Shown here: piece by piece, positions 27,412 through 38,220 of the stretch
Layout: every line of letters begins with the position of its first letter
Position numbering within the stretch: the first letter of the stretch is position 1
From: Qipengyuania flavescens
GTDB lineage: Bacteria > Pseudomonadota > Alphaproteobacteria > Sphingomonadales > Sphingomonadaceae
Length of the DNA: 64,000 bases
Direction: 5' to 3'
Assembly (NCBI RefSeq): GCF_029688735.1
Contig: NZ_JARULD010000002.1
Coordinates: 806,001-870,000, forward strand
Position numbers and translations under genes: made by a program
Notes under the pieces: model-generated
The model's database searches: none
The model's input: the letters and a program-made list of their open reading frames with translations, nothing else
Told to the model about the DNA's origin: nothing

Positions 27412-27750
27412 ATGAGTGCCGGAGCACAATTGAGCGTAACCGACCAGCGGCGCATGGCGCGCCACCCGGTCGATCACCCCGTCATTGCCGAACATTTCGG
27501 CAAGGGTGATCTGCGCCTCCACATCGCCAATATCTCGGCAAACGGCTTCATGGTCGACAATGCCGACGGGCTCAGCCGCGGCGAGCGGGTCATCATCCGT
27601 CTGCCGGTGATCGGACGGATCGAATCCTACGTCATCTGGACTCGCGACAATCGCGCCGGGTTCCAGTTCGAGCGGATCATCCGGATGGACGATTTCCTCG
27701 CCCTGATCGACGAGCTTCAGCCGAACCCGCGCCTGCGCAAGCTGCGCTGA
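27412..27750 (+). CDS. PilZ domain protein
   Basis: 112 residues consisting of a single PilZ domain, which binds cyclic di-GMP. The RxxxR switch is seen in DQRRMARHPV and the D/NxSxxG motif in NISANGFMV. VIIRLPVIGRIESYVIWTRDNRAGFQF forms the barrel. No output domain is attached, so it should act by binding a partner. It stands alone after tyrS with a 111-base gap that contains the hairpin described separately. Confidence 0.93.
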   Translation: MSAGAQLSVTDQRRMARHPVDHPVIAEHFGKGDLRLHIANISANGFMVDNADGLSRGERVIIRLPVIGRIESYVIWTRDNRAGFQFERIIRMDDFLALIDELQPNPRLRKLR

Positions 27751-27778
27751 CCGGCAAGATCTGATTCTGACACGCAAA

Positions 27779-27812
27779 GCAGGCGCGTCTTCCCATCGGG
27801 AGGCGCGCCTGC
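27779..27812. repeat. GC-rich stem-loop after the PilZ gene
   Basis: GCAGGCGCG and CGCGCCTGC pair over 9 bp with a further partly paired interior. No T-run follows on either strand, so it is at best a weak terminator. It lies between the PilZ gene and the GTG start of the MFS gene. Confidence 0.4.
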
Positions 27813-27824
27813 CATGCGTTCGGC

Positions 27825-29138
27825 GTGAGCCAAACCGACCAAGCAATAAGCCCCGATAGCTCGCCCTTCCGGATCGCGAATTTCCGCGCCTACTGGCTGT
27901 CGCGCCTCAGCATGACGCTGGCCCAATATGCGATGATGCTGATCATCGGGTGGCAGACTTACAATATAGCCCGCGATGCCGGGATGAGCGTGGCAGAGTC
28001 CTCCGGCCAGCTTGCGCTGATCGGCCTACTGCAATTTCTCCCGCTGTTCGTGCTGACACCCTTTTCGGGCTGGGCGGCCGATCATTTCGACCGGCGCAAC
28101 ATCGCGCGGCTGACGATGCTGGCTCAGTTGGGATGTGCAGCGGCGTTGGCTTTCCTGACGTGGCACGGAGACCTCTCGCTCGCTTGGCTCTATGGTGTCG
28201 CTATCGTGCTCGGTGTGGTGCGCGCCTTCAACGGCCCTGCCTTGTCGGCGCTGGCCCCGAACCTCGTGCCCAAGACGATCCTCCCGAATGCCATCGCCTT
28301 GTCGAGCATCGCGTGGCAGGTCGGCATGATCGTCGGCCCCGCGATTGGCGGCTATACCTATGCTATCCTCCCTGCCTTGCCCTACCTTGTGGCGGCCGGA
28401 CTGTTCGCCGTGTCGATCACTGCGATTTCCTTCATCGGCGAGGTCCCGCAACCCCCGCGCGAGGCGAACAAGCGACCGATCCACCAGATGGTCGAGGGCC
28501 TGCGCTATGTCGTACGCAACAAAATGGTGTTCGGCGCGATCACGCTCGACCTGTTCGCAGTGTTTCTGGCCGGGGCGACTGCGCTGTTCCCGGTCTACGC
28601 GCGCGACATCCTAGAGGTCGGTGAGACCGGCCTTGCCCAGCTCGCCATGGCTCCCGCCGTCGGCGCTGCGCTCACCGCGCTGCTGTTCTCTTTCCGCCCG
28701 CTGAAGACCAATGTCGGGCCGAAGATGCTGTGGGCCGTCGCAATCTTCGGTGTGGCGACCATCGTTTTCGGCCTGTCGACCTATATGCCGCTCAGCCTTG
28801 CCATGTTGTTCATCGTTGGCGCGGCGGACATGTTCAGCGTCTACATCCGCCAGTCGCTGATCCAGCTGCACACCCCGGACGACAAGCGTGGCCGGGTATC
28901 TTCGGTCAGCCAGCTGACGATCAGCGCCTCCAACGAATTCGGCGATTTCTTTTCGGGGTCGCTCGCATTCGTGTTCGGCCCGGTGATCGCTGTAGTCGGC
29001 GGAGGCGCCGGTGCCATCGTCACGGTGGCGCTGTGGAGCAAGCTGTTCCCGGTTCTGCGGACAACCCGGACCTTTGACCCGCCTGAAGAATTGCTAGAAC
29101 CGACACCGGAAGAAAAGCTCAAGGAGCAGATGCCATGA
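27825..29138 (+). CDS. MFS transporter, MFS_3/Bcr-like exporter type
   Basis: 437 residues with about 12 membrane segments. [23 protein letters not shown]-like opening (here [19 protein letters not shown]), [25 protein letters not shown] (the inter-TM2/3 motif), [24 protein letters not shown] and [21 protein letters not shown] are typical of MFS_3 proteins such as enterobactin-type exporters. Starts with GTG and has a poor ribosome site. The stop overlaps cysK by 4 bases, forming a three-gene unit. Substrate unknown. Confidence 0.85.
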   Translation: MSQTDQAISPDSSPFRIANFRAYWLSRLSMTLAQYAMMLIIGWQTYNIARDAGMSVAESSGQLALIGLLQFLPLFVLTPFSGWAADHFDRRNIARLTMLAQLGCAAALAFLTWHGDLSLAWLYGVAIVLGVVRAFNGPALSALAPNLVPKTILPNAIALSSIAWQVGMIVGPAIGGYTYAILPALPYLVAAGLFAVSITAISFIGEVPQPPREANKRPIHQMVEGLRYVVRNKMVFGAITLDLFAVFLAGATALFPVYARDILEVGETGLAQLAMAPAVGAALTALLFSFRPLKTNVGPKMLWAVAIFGVATIVFGLSTYMPLSLAMLFIVGAADMFSVYIRQSLIQLHTPDDKRGRVSSVSQLTISASNEFGDFFSGSLAFVFGPVIAVVGGGAGAIVTVALWSKLFPVLRTTRTFDPPEELLEPTPEEKLKEQMP

Positions 29139-30052
29139 AAGCCGACTCCATTCTCGACACCATCGGGCGCACACCGCACGTCCGCCTCTCCCGCCTGTTC
29201 CCCGACCACGAGGTCTGGGTGAAGAGCGAGCGGAACAATCCCGGCGGTTCCATCAAGGACCGCATCGGCCTCGCCATGATCGAGGATGCCGAGAAGGCCG
29301 GCAAGCTCAAGCCGGGCGGCACCATCGTGGAGCCGACCAGCGGCAACACCGGTATCGGCCTGGCGATGACCGCCGCGGTCAAGGGCTACAAGCTGGTTCT
29401 CGTGATGCCCGAAAGCATGAGCATCGAGCGCCGCCGCTTGATGCTCGCCTATGGCGCAACCTTCGACCTCACGCCGAAGGAAAAGGGCATGAAGGGCGCG
29501 ATCGAACGCGCGCAGGAGCTGGTCGCCGAAACCGACGGTGCCTGGATGCCGAGCCAATTCGACAACGAGAGTAACTGGAAAGTCCACGCCCGCACGACCG
29601 CACAGGAGATTCTGAAGGATTTCGCAGACAGTCCGATCGACGTGATGATCACCGGCGTCGGCACCGGCGGCCACCTCACTGGCTGTGCGGAAGTGCTCAA
29701 GGAGAAGTGGAGCGGTTTCAAGGCCTACGCCGTCGAGCCTGCCCAGTCCCCGGTTATCAGCGGAGGCCAGCCCGGCCCTCACCCGATCCAGGGCATCGGC
29801 GCGGGCTTCGTGCCCGACAATTTGCACACGCAATCGATTGACGGCTCTATCCAGGTCGATGCCGAGGCGGCCAAGGAGATGGCCCGGCAATGCGCTGCGA
29901 AGGAAGGTATGCTCGTCGGCATTTCGAGCGGCGCGACGCTTGCCGCGATCGCCAAGAAATTGCCGGACCTTCCCGCAGGAACCCGCGTGATGGGCTTCAA
30001 TTACGATACCGGGGAGCGCTATCTTTCGGTGCCGGACTTCCTGCCCGAATGA
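29135..30052 (+). CDS. cysK: Cysteine synthase A
   Basis: PLP-dependent O-acetylserine sulfhydrylase making L-cysteine from O-acetylserine and sulfide. 305 residues. [15 protein letters not shown] carries the PLP lysine (Lys41), [13 protein letters not shown] binds substrate, [15 protein letters not shown] binds phosphate, and [13 protein letters not shown] and [10 protein letters not shown] are family motifs. It is coupled by ATGA overlaps to the MFS gene before and the dienelactone hydrolase after. Confidence 0.95.
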   Translation: MKADSILDTIGRTPHVRLSRLFPDHEVWVKSERNNPGGSIKDRIGLAMIEDAEKAGKLKPGGTIVEPTSGNTGIGLAMTAAVKGYKLVLVMPESMSIERRRLMLAYGATFDLTPKEKGMKGAIERAQELVAETDGAWMPSQFDNESNWKVHARTTAQEILKDFADSPIDVMITGVGTGGHLTGCAEVLKEKWSGFKAYAVEPAQSPVISGGQPGPHPIQGIGAGFVPDNLHTQSIDGSIQVDAEAAKEMARQCAAKEGMLVGISSGATLAAIAKKLPDLPAGTRVMGFNYDTGERYLSVPDFLPE

Positions 30053-30759
30053 GCGGGCTCAAGCGTATCGACTACAGTGATAACGGCACGCCGCTCGTCG
30101 CTCTGCACGGCAAACCTGCGGGACAAGCGCGGGCGGCGGTGGCGGTCTTCCCGACTTTCATGAACTCCACGCCCGGCGTTGAAGCCAAGGCTCGTGAGCT
30201 AATAAACGAAGGCTACGAAGTTCTGATCGGCGACTTCTACGGGCCCGAAGCACCCGCGGATCCCAACGAAGCCTTCGTGGCGCTCGAGAAACTGCGCGGC
30301 GATCCGCCCGCGATGCGTCAGCGGCTGCGCGCGACGCTCGATCTGTTAAGCGAGTTGGCACCGGACCTACCGCATCTGGCGATCGGGTTTTGCCTAGGCG
30401 GGATGGCCGTCCTCGAAATGGCCCGCGACGGGCAGGATCTGCTTGCGGTGGCGAGTTTCCATGGCCTGCTCGAAACGCGACTTCCGGCTCAGGACCGTCC
30501 GAGGGCGCGCATGCTCGTCTGCCATGGCGATCGGGACGAATTGGTGCCACGCTCGCATGTCATGGCGTTCTGGGAAGAGATGGACGAGGTCGGGGCCGAT
30601 TGGCATTTTCAAAGCTATGCTAACGTCGGACATGGCTTCACCGCCAAGGTCGGCCTCGACGGCTCGCCCAATCCGGCCTTCGACGCCAGCGCCGATCGGC
30701 AGAGCTGGCAGGCGATGCTCGGTCTGTTCGATGAGGTACTCTCTAACCCGCGAACGTGA
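30049..30759 (+). CDS. Dienelactone hydrolase family protein
   Basis: 236 residues, alpha/beta-hydrolase fold with a cysteine nucleophile: GFCLGG (Cys115) instead of the serine elbow. The acid and base are expected in [10 protein letters not shown] and [42 protein letters not shown] is typical of DLH (described by landmarks). Start at the ATG within the cysK stop. Cytosolic. Substrate unknown; its coupling to cysteine synthase is unexplained. Confidence 0.9.
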   Translation: MSGLKRIDYSDNGTPLVALHGKPAGQARAAVAVFPTFMNSTPGVEAKARELINEGYEVLIGDFYGPEAPADPNEAFVALEKLRGDPPAMRQRLRATLDLLSELAPDLPHLAIGFCLGGMAVLEMARDGQDLLAVASFHGLLETRLPAQDRPRARMLVCHGDRDELVPRSHVMAFWEEMDEVGADWHFQSYANVGHGFTAKVGLDGSPNPAFDASADRQSWQAMLGLFDEVLSNPRT

Positions 30760-30789
30760 CGCCCAAACATTCGGCAATTGGTGTTGCTA

Positions 30790-30817
30790 AAAAGGGGGCA
30801 CCAAAGCGCCCCCTTTT
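30790..30817. terminator. Bidirectional intrinsic terminator
   Basis: AAAAGGGGGC pairs with GCCCCCTTTT over 10 bp around an 8-base loop, between the converging dienelactone hydrolase and acyl-CoA dehydrogenase genes. T-runs on both strands. Confidence 0.88.
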
Positions 30818-30838
30818 CTACCAAAGACCGTCCGCGCC

Positions 30839-32644
30839 TCAGGCAGCGGTAGCGAAGGCGTCTTCGCCCAACGCCATCATGCTTTCCGAACCGCTTTCCA
30901 GCTTGCGACGAAGCGCACCGGCATCGGGTAGGAAACGGTCCATGTAATAGCGCGCACTGGCGAGCTTGGCTTCGTAAAACGCTGTGTCGTCGCTGCCACC
31001 GGCCAGAGCGGCCGCCGCAGTCTTCGCCATGCGAAGCCACATCCACCCGAGCGAAACGATGCCCATGATGTGCATGTAGTGATGCGCACCGGCGCCGAGG
31101 TGGTTGGGGTTCTTCATCGCGTTCTGCATGAACCACATCGTCGAAGCCTGCTGCTGGCCGAGCGCCTTCTCGAGCGCTTCGGCCATCGGGGCGAGCGTCT
31201 CGTCGTCCTTGGCCGCGGCGATATCTTCACCGACGACCTTGAAGAAGGCCTGGATCGCGGCGCCTCCTTTATGGGCGAGCTTGCGACCGCAAAGGTCCAT
31301 CGCCTGCACGCCATTCGTGCCTTCGTAGATCTGCGCGATGCGGGCATCGCGCACGAACTGGCTCATGCCCCATTCCTCGATATAGCCGTGGCCGCCGAAG
31401 ACCTGCTGCATGTTGGTCGCGACTTCATAGCCCTTGTCGGTGCCGTAACCCTTGATGACCGGCGTCAGCAGGCCGATCATCATATCGGCTTCCTCGCGCT
31501 CTTCCTCGGTCTGCGCCTTGTGCGTCAGGTCGACCTGCAGCGCTCCCCACAGGCACAGCATGCGCATGCCTTCGGTAAAGGTCTTTGCATCCATCAGCAT
31601 ACGGCGCACGTCGGGGTGGACGAAAATGGGGTCGGCCTGCGCATCGGGATCGGCCGGTCCGGTCAGCGCGCGGCCCTGACGACGGTCGAGCGCGTAGGCA
31701 ACGGCGTTCTGGTAGGACACCTCGGCCTGGCTAAGGCCCTGGATGCCCACGCCGAGACGCGCGGCATTCATCATGATGAACATGGCGGCGAGGCCCTTGC
31801 TCTCTTCGCCGACGAGCCAGCCCTTGGCGCCGTCATAGTTGAGCACGCAGGTCGAGTTGGCGTGAATGCCCATCTTGTGCTCGATCGAACCGCACATCAC
31901 GCCATTGCGCTCGCCCGGCGTACCATCCTCGTTGACGATGAACTTGGGCACCACGAACAGCGAAATGCCCTTGGTGCTGTCCGGGGCACCGGGAGTTTTG
32001 GCGAGGACAAGGTGAATGATGTTCTCGCTCATGTCGTGTTCGCCGGCCGAGATGAAGATCTTGGTGCCGGTGATGGCATAGCTGCCGTCGGACTGCGGCT
32101 CCGCCTTGGTGCGGATCATGCCGAGGTCGGTGCCGCAATGCGGCTCGGTCAGGTTCATGGTGCCGGTCCATTCGCCAGACACCATCTTCGGCAGGTACTT
32201 TTCCTTCTGTTCCTGCGAACCCTTGGCAATCAGGGCCGAGATCGCGCCATTGGTGAGGCCGGGATACATGCCAAAGGCCTGGTTTGCGCTGGAAATGAAC
32301 TCTTCCAACGCGAAGCCGAGAACATGCGGCATGCCCTGTCCGCCGAATTCTTCGGGATGGGACAGCGTGCCCCACCCTGCTTCGTTGAAAAGGTCGAACG
32401 CTTCCTTGAAGCCCTTGGGCGTGGTGACGGAGCCGTCTTCGTTCCAGGTGCAGCCTTCTTGGTCGCCCGACTGGTTGAGCGGTGCGAGCACCTCGGCACA
32501 AAATTTCCCGCCTTCGTTGATTACAGCATCGGTCACGTCTGCGCTCGCCATCTCGAAACCGGGCAGATTGCCATAGCTGCCGAGGTCGAGGACTTCGTTC
32601 ACGATAAAGCGCGTGTCGCGGGTCGGGGCGGAATAGATGGGCAT
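30839..32644 (-). CDS. Acyl-CoA dehydrogenase, long C-terminal type
   Basis: FAD enzyme catalysing alpha,beta-dehydrogenation of acyl-CoA. 601 residues, in the long subgroup with the extra C-terminal domain (the FadE5/DmdC group). GGQGMPHVLGFALEEF, MNLTEPHCGTDLGMIRTKA, YAITGTKIFISAGEHD and QVFGGHGYIEEWGMSQFVRDARI are the characteristic FAD/substrate segments. Subgroup members use long-chain acyl-CoA or methylmercaptopropionyl-CoA; the exact substrate cannot be told. It follows a MerR-type regulator by 45 bases on the same strand, which suggests joint control of fatty-acid or branched-chain breakdown. Confidence 0.93.
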   Translation of the reverse strand: MPIYSAPTRDTRFIVNEVLDLGSYGNLPGFEMASADVTDAVINEGGKFCAEVLAPLNQSGDQEGCTWNEDGSVTTPKGFKEAFDLFNEAGWGTLSHPEEFGGQGMPHVLGFALEEFISSANQAFGMYPGLTNGAISALIAKGSQEQKEKYLPKMVSGEWTGTMNLTEPHCGTDLGMIRTKAEPQSDGSYAITGTKIFISAGEHDMSENIIHLVLAKTPGAPDSTKGISLFVVPKFIVNEDGTPGERNGVMCGSIEHKMGIHANSTCVLNYDGAKGWLVGEESKGLAAMFIMMNAARLGVGIQGLSQAEVSYQNAVAYALDRRQGRALTGPADPDAQADPIFVHPDVRRMLMDAKTFTEGMRMLCLWGALQVDLTHKAQTEEEREEADMMIGLLTPVIKGYGTDKGYEVATNMQQVFGGHGYIEEWGMSQFVRDARIAQIYEGTNGVQAMDLCGRKLAHKGGAAIQAFFKVVGEDIAAAKDDETLAPMAEALEKALGQQQASTMWFMQNAMKNPNHLGAGAHHYMHIMGIVSLGWMWLRMAKTAAAALAGGSDDTAFYEAKLASARYYMDRFLPDAGALRRKLESGSESMMALGEDAFATAA

Positions 32645-32689
32645 CTGCGTGTCCTTGCTTGGAATGTAACTGGGTAATCGAAGCTAAGA

Positions 32690-33148
32690 TCAGTCGAGGT
32701 CGAGCGACTCGATCTGGTCGATGAAATCGGTGAGTTCGTTGATCGAGCTGTCGATGTCGTCCCGCTGCTCCTTGAGCTTGGCAACGTGGGTCTTGCACTT
32801 TTCTACCGTGACGCGGCGCTGTTCGACCCGCCCGTCGCCGAGATCGTACAGATCGATCATCTCGCGGATTTCGGTGAGCGAGAAGCCGACGTTCTTGGCC
32901 CGCATGATCCAGGCGAGCCGTGCACGGTCGCGCTTCGAATAGATACGGGTCAGGCCGACGCGTGACGGCGCAATCAGGCCCTCATCCTCGTAAAAGCGCA
33001 GGGCGCGGGCGGTACAGCCGAACTCGCTGGTCAGATCCGAGATCGAGAACTGCTCACGGTCGAAGGCATCCGGGCGTTCGAGGTGCGCGCCGGCGTGACG
33101 GCGGTCGCCTTCGCTGCGCCGAGCATCTTTGGGAAGCGGCTGGTTCAT
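32690..33148 (-). CDS. MerR family regulator of acyl-CoA catabolism (LiuR-like)
   Basis: 152 residues. A 33-residue charged extension precedes the MerR winged helix (FSISDLTSEFGCTARALRFYEDEGLIAPSRVGLTRIYSKRDRARL in parts), followed by GFSLTEIREMIDLYD and a C-terminal dimerisation coiled coil (residues 115-150). There is no cysteine-based metal site at the C-terminus, which separates it from the metal sensors. MerR regulators of this kind (LiuR/PsrA-like) control acyl-CoA dehydrogenase genes, and one lies immediately downstream. A palindrome resembling such sites sits 14 bases before the ATG. Confidence 0.88.
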   Translation of the reverse strand: MNQPLPKDARRSEGDRRHAGAHLERPDAFDREQFSISDLTSEFGCTARALRFYEDEGLIAPSRVGLTRIYSKRDRARLAWIMRAKNVGFSLTEIREMIDLYDLGDGRVEQRRVTVEKCKTHVAKLKEQRDDIDSSINELTDFIDQIESLDLD

Positions 33149-33161
33149 GCCCCTTCCCTAC

Positions 33162-33183
33162 TCAACGTTTACGTAAGCGTCAA
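33162..33183. promoter_or_regulatory. Candidate operator of the MerR regulator
   Basis: A 22-base near-palindrome (TTGACGCTTAC on one side, GTAAACGTTGA on the other, 8 of 11 positions symmetric, centred on TTACGTAA) lies just upstream of the regulator gene and overlaps the end of hisI. The TTACGTAA core resembles the sites I associate with LiuR-type MerR proteins. TTGACG could double as a -35. Confidence 0.5.
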
Positions 33184-33551
33184 GTCTTGACGGGTTGGAG
33201 AGTTCGACCTTGCACCACCCGGTAGAAGCAACTGCGAGCGCCTGTGTGACAGGTCGGCCCGGCGGGGCTGCAGTGGAGGACAAACGCATCCTGGTCGCAA
33301 TCCACCTGGATCTCATCGACCTTCAGGATATTCCCAGACGTCTCGCCCTTCTTCCACAACGTGTCTCGGGACCGTGAGTAGAAATGCGCCTCGCCGCTTT
33401 CCAGCGTTGCTTCGAGGGCTTCGGCGTTCATGAAGGCGACCATCAGGATGTCCTTGGTTGCCGTGTCCACCACCACGGCGCTCAGCAGGCCGCGATCGTC
33501 GTATTTTGGATTGAGGGTGCGACTGGTTTCACGCTGATCGCTGTCGGACAC
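33180..33551 (-). CDS. hisI: Phosphoribosyl-AMP cyclohydrolase
   Basis: Third step of histidine synthesis: opens the purine ring of phosphoribosyl-AMP. 123 residues from the GTG start, the normal length for the single-domain His[52 protein letters not shown] and [28 protein letters not shown] (zinc and magnesium ligands; three cysteines) are complete. GTG 33551 is preferred because GGAAAGG lies 9 bases upstream and family proteins begin about here; an ATG 69 bases further up is possible. Confidence 0.93.
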   Translation of the reverse strand: MSDSDQRETSRTLNPKYDDRGLLSAVVVDTATKDILMVAFMNAEALEATLESGEAHFYSRSRDTLWKKGETSGNILKVDEIQVDCDQDAFVLHCSPAGPTCHTGARSCFYRVVQGRTLQPVKT

Positions 33552-33614
33552 GCGGCTGGACCTTTCCGGCTTGTAAAAATGCGACGGGCTTGTTGCACGA
33601 TAACCACAAATGCG

Positions 33615-33640
33615 TTTCAAAATCGAGCAGCTTTCAAAAT
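33615..33640. repeat. Direct repeat upstream of hisI
   Basis: TTTCAAAAT occurs twice with a 17-base period, 64-90 bases before the hisI start. On the hisI strand the copies read ATTTTGAAA. Possible regulator half-sites on one DNA face or chance; no regulator is suggested by the sequence. Confidence 0.3.
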
Positions 33641-33682
33641 GCCTGTTCCATCGGGTGCGCGCATGGTGAACATTCTTCTCGT

Positions 33683-33903
33683 GGATCGCGACGATCCGCC
33701 AAACCGGAGCATCGGTGCCGTTAGAGCGCCAGGTTCATGGGGGTCCCGGATCCGCTGCCGCGTTGAGGGTTTTCGCGGCGCATCCGGAAACGATGAGGGA
33801 TGGACCGAGGTGCCTGCTGGGGGGCAGCACCGCCGTCGAAAGACCGGTCCGGTAATATTCGTCACGTGGCGCCCGGGTTCGCAAGGACCCGGGCGTTTCG
33901 TTT
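33683..33903 (+). ncRNA. Candidate structured small RNA between comF and hisI
   Basis: The 350-base gap between comF and hisI has no convincing protein gene but a chain of stem-loops. These are GGATCG/CGATCC; CCGGAT/ATCCGG enclosing GCCGCG/CGCGGC; and GGACCG/CGGTCC enclosing GGTGC/GCACC. The chain ends in a strong hairpin followed by a T-rich tract on the plus strand only. Both flanking genes are on the minus strand, so a plus-strand transcript is not explained by them. I found no convincing promoter and it matches no RNA family I recognise. Confidence 0.35.
33870..33903 (+). terminator. Plus-strand intrinsic terminator next to the comF end
   Basis: CGCCCGGGT pairs with ACCCGGGCG over 9 bp with an 8-base loop, followed by TTTCGTTT on the plus strand. 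On the minus strand the bases after the hairpin are not T-rich, so it is not a good comF terminator. Confidence 0.65.
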
Positions 33904-34675
33904 AGGCGGCGCGCCTCGACAGGTCTTTCGCCTCTTCCAGGACCCGTGCAAAACAGACGATCCGAACGGTCCTGGCGCCGGCACGCTTCAAAACCTTCAC
34001 GCAAGTCGAGGAGGTCGCCCCGCTCGTCAGAACGTCATCTACCAGCAGGACGTCTGCTCCATCGAGCTGCGGTTTCGCCTTGGGATTAAGTGCGATAGCT
34101 CCGGCGAGGACCTTCTTGCGCGCCTTCGCCCCCAGTCCACCGAGCGATTGCGTAGGCCTCGTCCGCACCAGCGCATCGACAACAAGCTTGCCATGCCCGA
34201 GCTTCTCTAGTTGGCGCCCGAGCAGCGCTGCCTGGTTATATCCCCTTTGCCAAAGGCGCTGACGATGAAGCGGCACCGGCACGATGATCCGACCCTGTCT
34301 AGCCTCGATTTCAGGGATGCGCGCGGCGATCATACTCGCCAACATCGGGGCGAGCGCTATCCGGCGCCCATGCTTTAGTGCGAGCATCAGTTTTCTCGCC
34401 GTCTCGCCGTATAGCGTTCCTGCCGAAATCCCGTCATGGACCGGGGGATCGGCGAGACACGGCGCGCAAATTGCCCCGTGTTGCGGGCCATTCTCGCCAA
34501 ACGGGCGTTGGCAAAGGCGGCAGTTCGGCTCCGAGGGGATGACCAACTCATCCCAGCAGGCATGGCAAAGGCCGCCTTGCTCCCCCACGCTGTCGCCGCA
34601 TGCCGGACACCGCGGCGGGTAGATGAAGTCCACCACCGGCGCGAGGCTTTCGGCGAGGAAGCGTCTTGTCGACAT
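33902..34675 (-). CDS. ComF family phosphoribosyltransferase-like protein
   Basis: 257 residues. N-terminal zinc-finger region with four CxxC-type pairs (CPAC, CHAC, CRLC, CAPC), then a phosphoribosyltransferase fold with GRIIVPVPLHRQRLWQRGYNQA and the PRPP loop VLLVDDVLTSGATSSTC. ComF proteins support DNA uptake in naturally competent bacteria; the enzyme activity is unclear. The start is the ATG beginning MSTRRFLAE; the longer in-frame reading overlaps the divergent methyltransferase. Intervening DNA to that gene is 54 bases. Confidence 0.9.
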   Translation of the reverse strand: MSTRRFLAESLAPVVDFIYPPRCPACGDSVGEQGGLCHACWDELVIPSEPNCRLCQRPFGENGPQHGAICAPCLADPPVHDGISAGTLYGETARKLMLALKHGRRIALAPMLASMIAARIPEIEARQGRIIVPVPLHRQRLWQRGYNQAALLGRQLEKLGHGKLVVDALVRTRPTQSLGGLGAKARKKVLAGAIALNPKAKPQLDGADVLLVDDVLTSGATSSTCVKVLKRAGARTVRIVCFARVLEEAKDLSRRAA

Positions 34676-34729
34676 CGAAACGTGATGCCCGTCTTGCGCG
34701 CCTCCGGCAAGCACGGCAGGGCACCCGTC

Positions 34730-35484
34730 ATGGCCAGCACGCCCCCGCCCCGCATCTTCTCGCGCCGCCGCCGCATCGCCGGATTGCGTCGTGCGCGGGT
34801 TCGCCAATCGCAGCGCGATGCCGCGCGCTATATGCTGCACGACATGGTCGAGGATGTGCTCGAGCGGCTCGAATTCATGCGCCTGTCCCCGGCACGCGCT
34901 TTGGTGATCGGTGACTGGACCGGCACGCTCGCGCTGTCGCTTCGGGGGCTCGGCGTCGAGGTCGAGGAGGCCGACGTCGCAACGCTGGACGAGGAGCAGC
35001 CCCTGCCCGGCGGTCCCTACGACCTCATAGTTTCACTAGCCTCGCTCGACCGCGTGAACGATCTGCCGGGCGCCCTCCTCCACCTTCGCGGCGCGCTGAA
35101 TGAGGGCGGCATTCTGATCGCCAGCGTGGTCGGCGCCGGAAGCCTCGCCAATTTGCGGACCGCCATGATCGCCAGCGAACCGGACCGGCCGGCGGCGCGG
35201 ATGCATCCGCTGATCGACAATGCCGCGGCCTCCGCCCTCCTGCAGCGCGCGCTGTTCCGGCGGCAGGTGGTCGATGGACGGTCGCTGAGCGTGTCCTACG
35301 GCAGCCTCGACCGGCTGGTCTCCGACCTGCGCGACCAGGGTCTCGGCAGTTCGCTTGCCAGTCCGGCACCGCCGCTGGGCAAGGCGGCGCTGGAGCGGGC
35401 GCGAGCAGCCTTCCTGCGCTCCGCCAATGCCAAGGGACGCGTCGTCGAAACTTTCGAGATCCTGACGCTAACCGGCTGGAAAGA

Positions 35485-35488
<4 letters not shown>
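34730..35488 (+). CDS. SAM-dependent methyltransferase, BioC/NDUFAF5-like
   Basis: 252 residues. An Arg-rich N-terminus (FSRRRRIAGLRRARV) is followed by HDMVEDVLERLEFM and a Rossmann-type methyltransferase core with ALVIGDWTGTLALSLRG for SAM binding and PYDLIVSLASLDRVNDLPGALLHLRGALNEGG. The layout matches alphaproteobacterial relatives of mitochondrial NDUFAF5, which hydroxylates a complex I arginine, and of BioC. The glycine-rich motif is degenerate (GDWTGTL rather than GxGxG), so catalysis is uncertain. Divergent from comF, convergent with ppdK (4-base overlap). Confidence 0.82.
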
Positions 35489-38160
<2,672 letters not shown>

Positions 38161-38183
38161 ATTACCGCCCGTCAAACTGAGAC

Positions 38184-38208
38184 ATGGACCGCATGTTACA
38201 CAGTCCAT
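38184..38208. repeat. Inverted repeat in the glyS-ppdK gap
   Basis: ATGGAC and GTCCAT face each other across 13 bases within the 60-base gap upstream of ppdK. It may be an operator or processing hairpin; no T-run follows on the minus strand. Confidence 0.3.
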
Positions 38209-38220
38209 TGGGGAAAATTT

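Noticed and set aside
27779-27812. Strong intrinsic terminator after the PilZ gene
   Set aside because: The stem is good but no T-run follows on either strand; kept only as a stem-loop.
31070-32677. A 535-codon open frame antisense to the acyl-CoA dehydrogenase
   Set aside because: Shadow of a clear gene on the other strand with no recognisable motif.
33663-33905. Plus-strand frame starting [13 protein letters not shown], like the first strand of a response-regulator receiver
   Set aside because: Only the first dozen residues look like a receiver domain, the remainder is basic low-quality sequence, and an intrinsic terminator lies inside the frame before its stop.
38184-38208. Regulatory switch controlling ppdK
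   Set aside because: Six-base arms with a 13-base gap occur easily by chance; listed only as a repeat.
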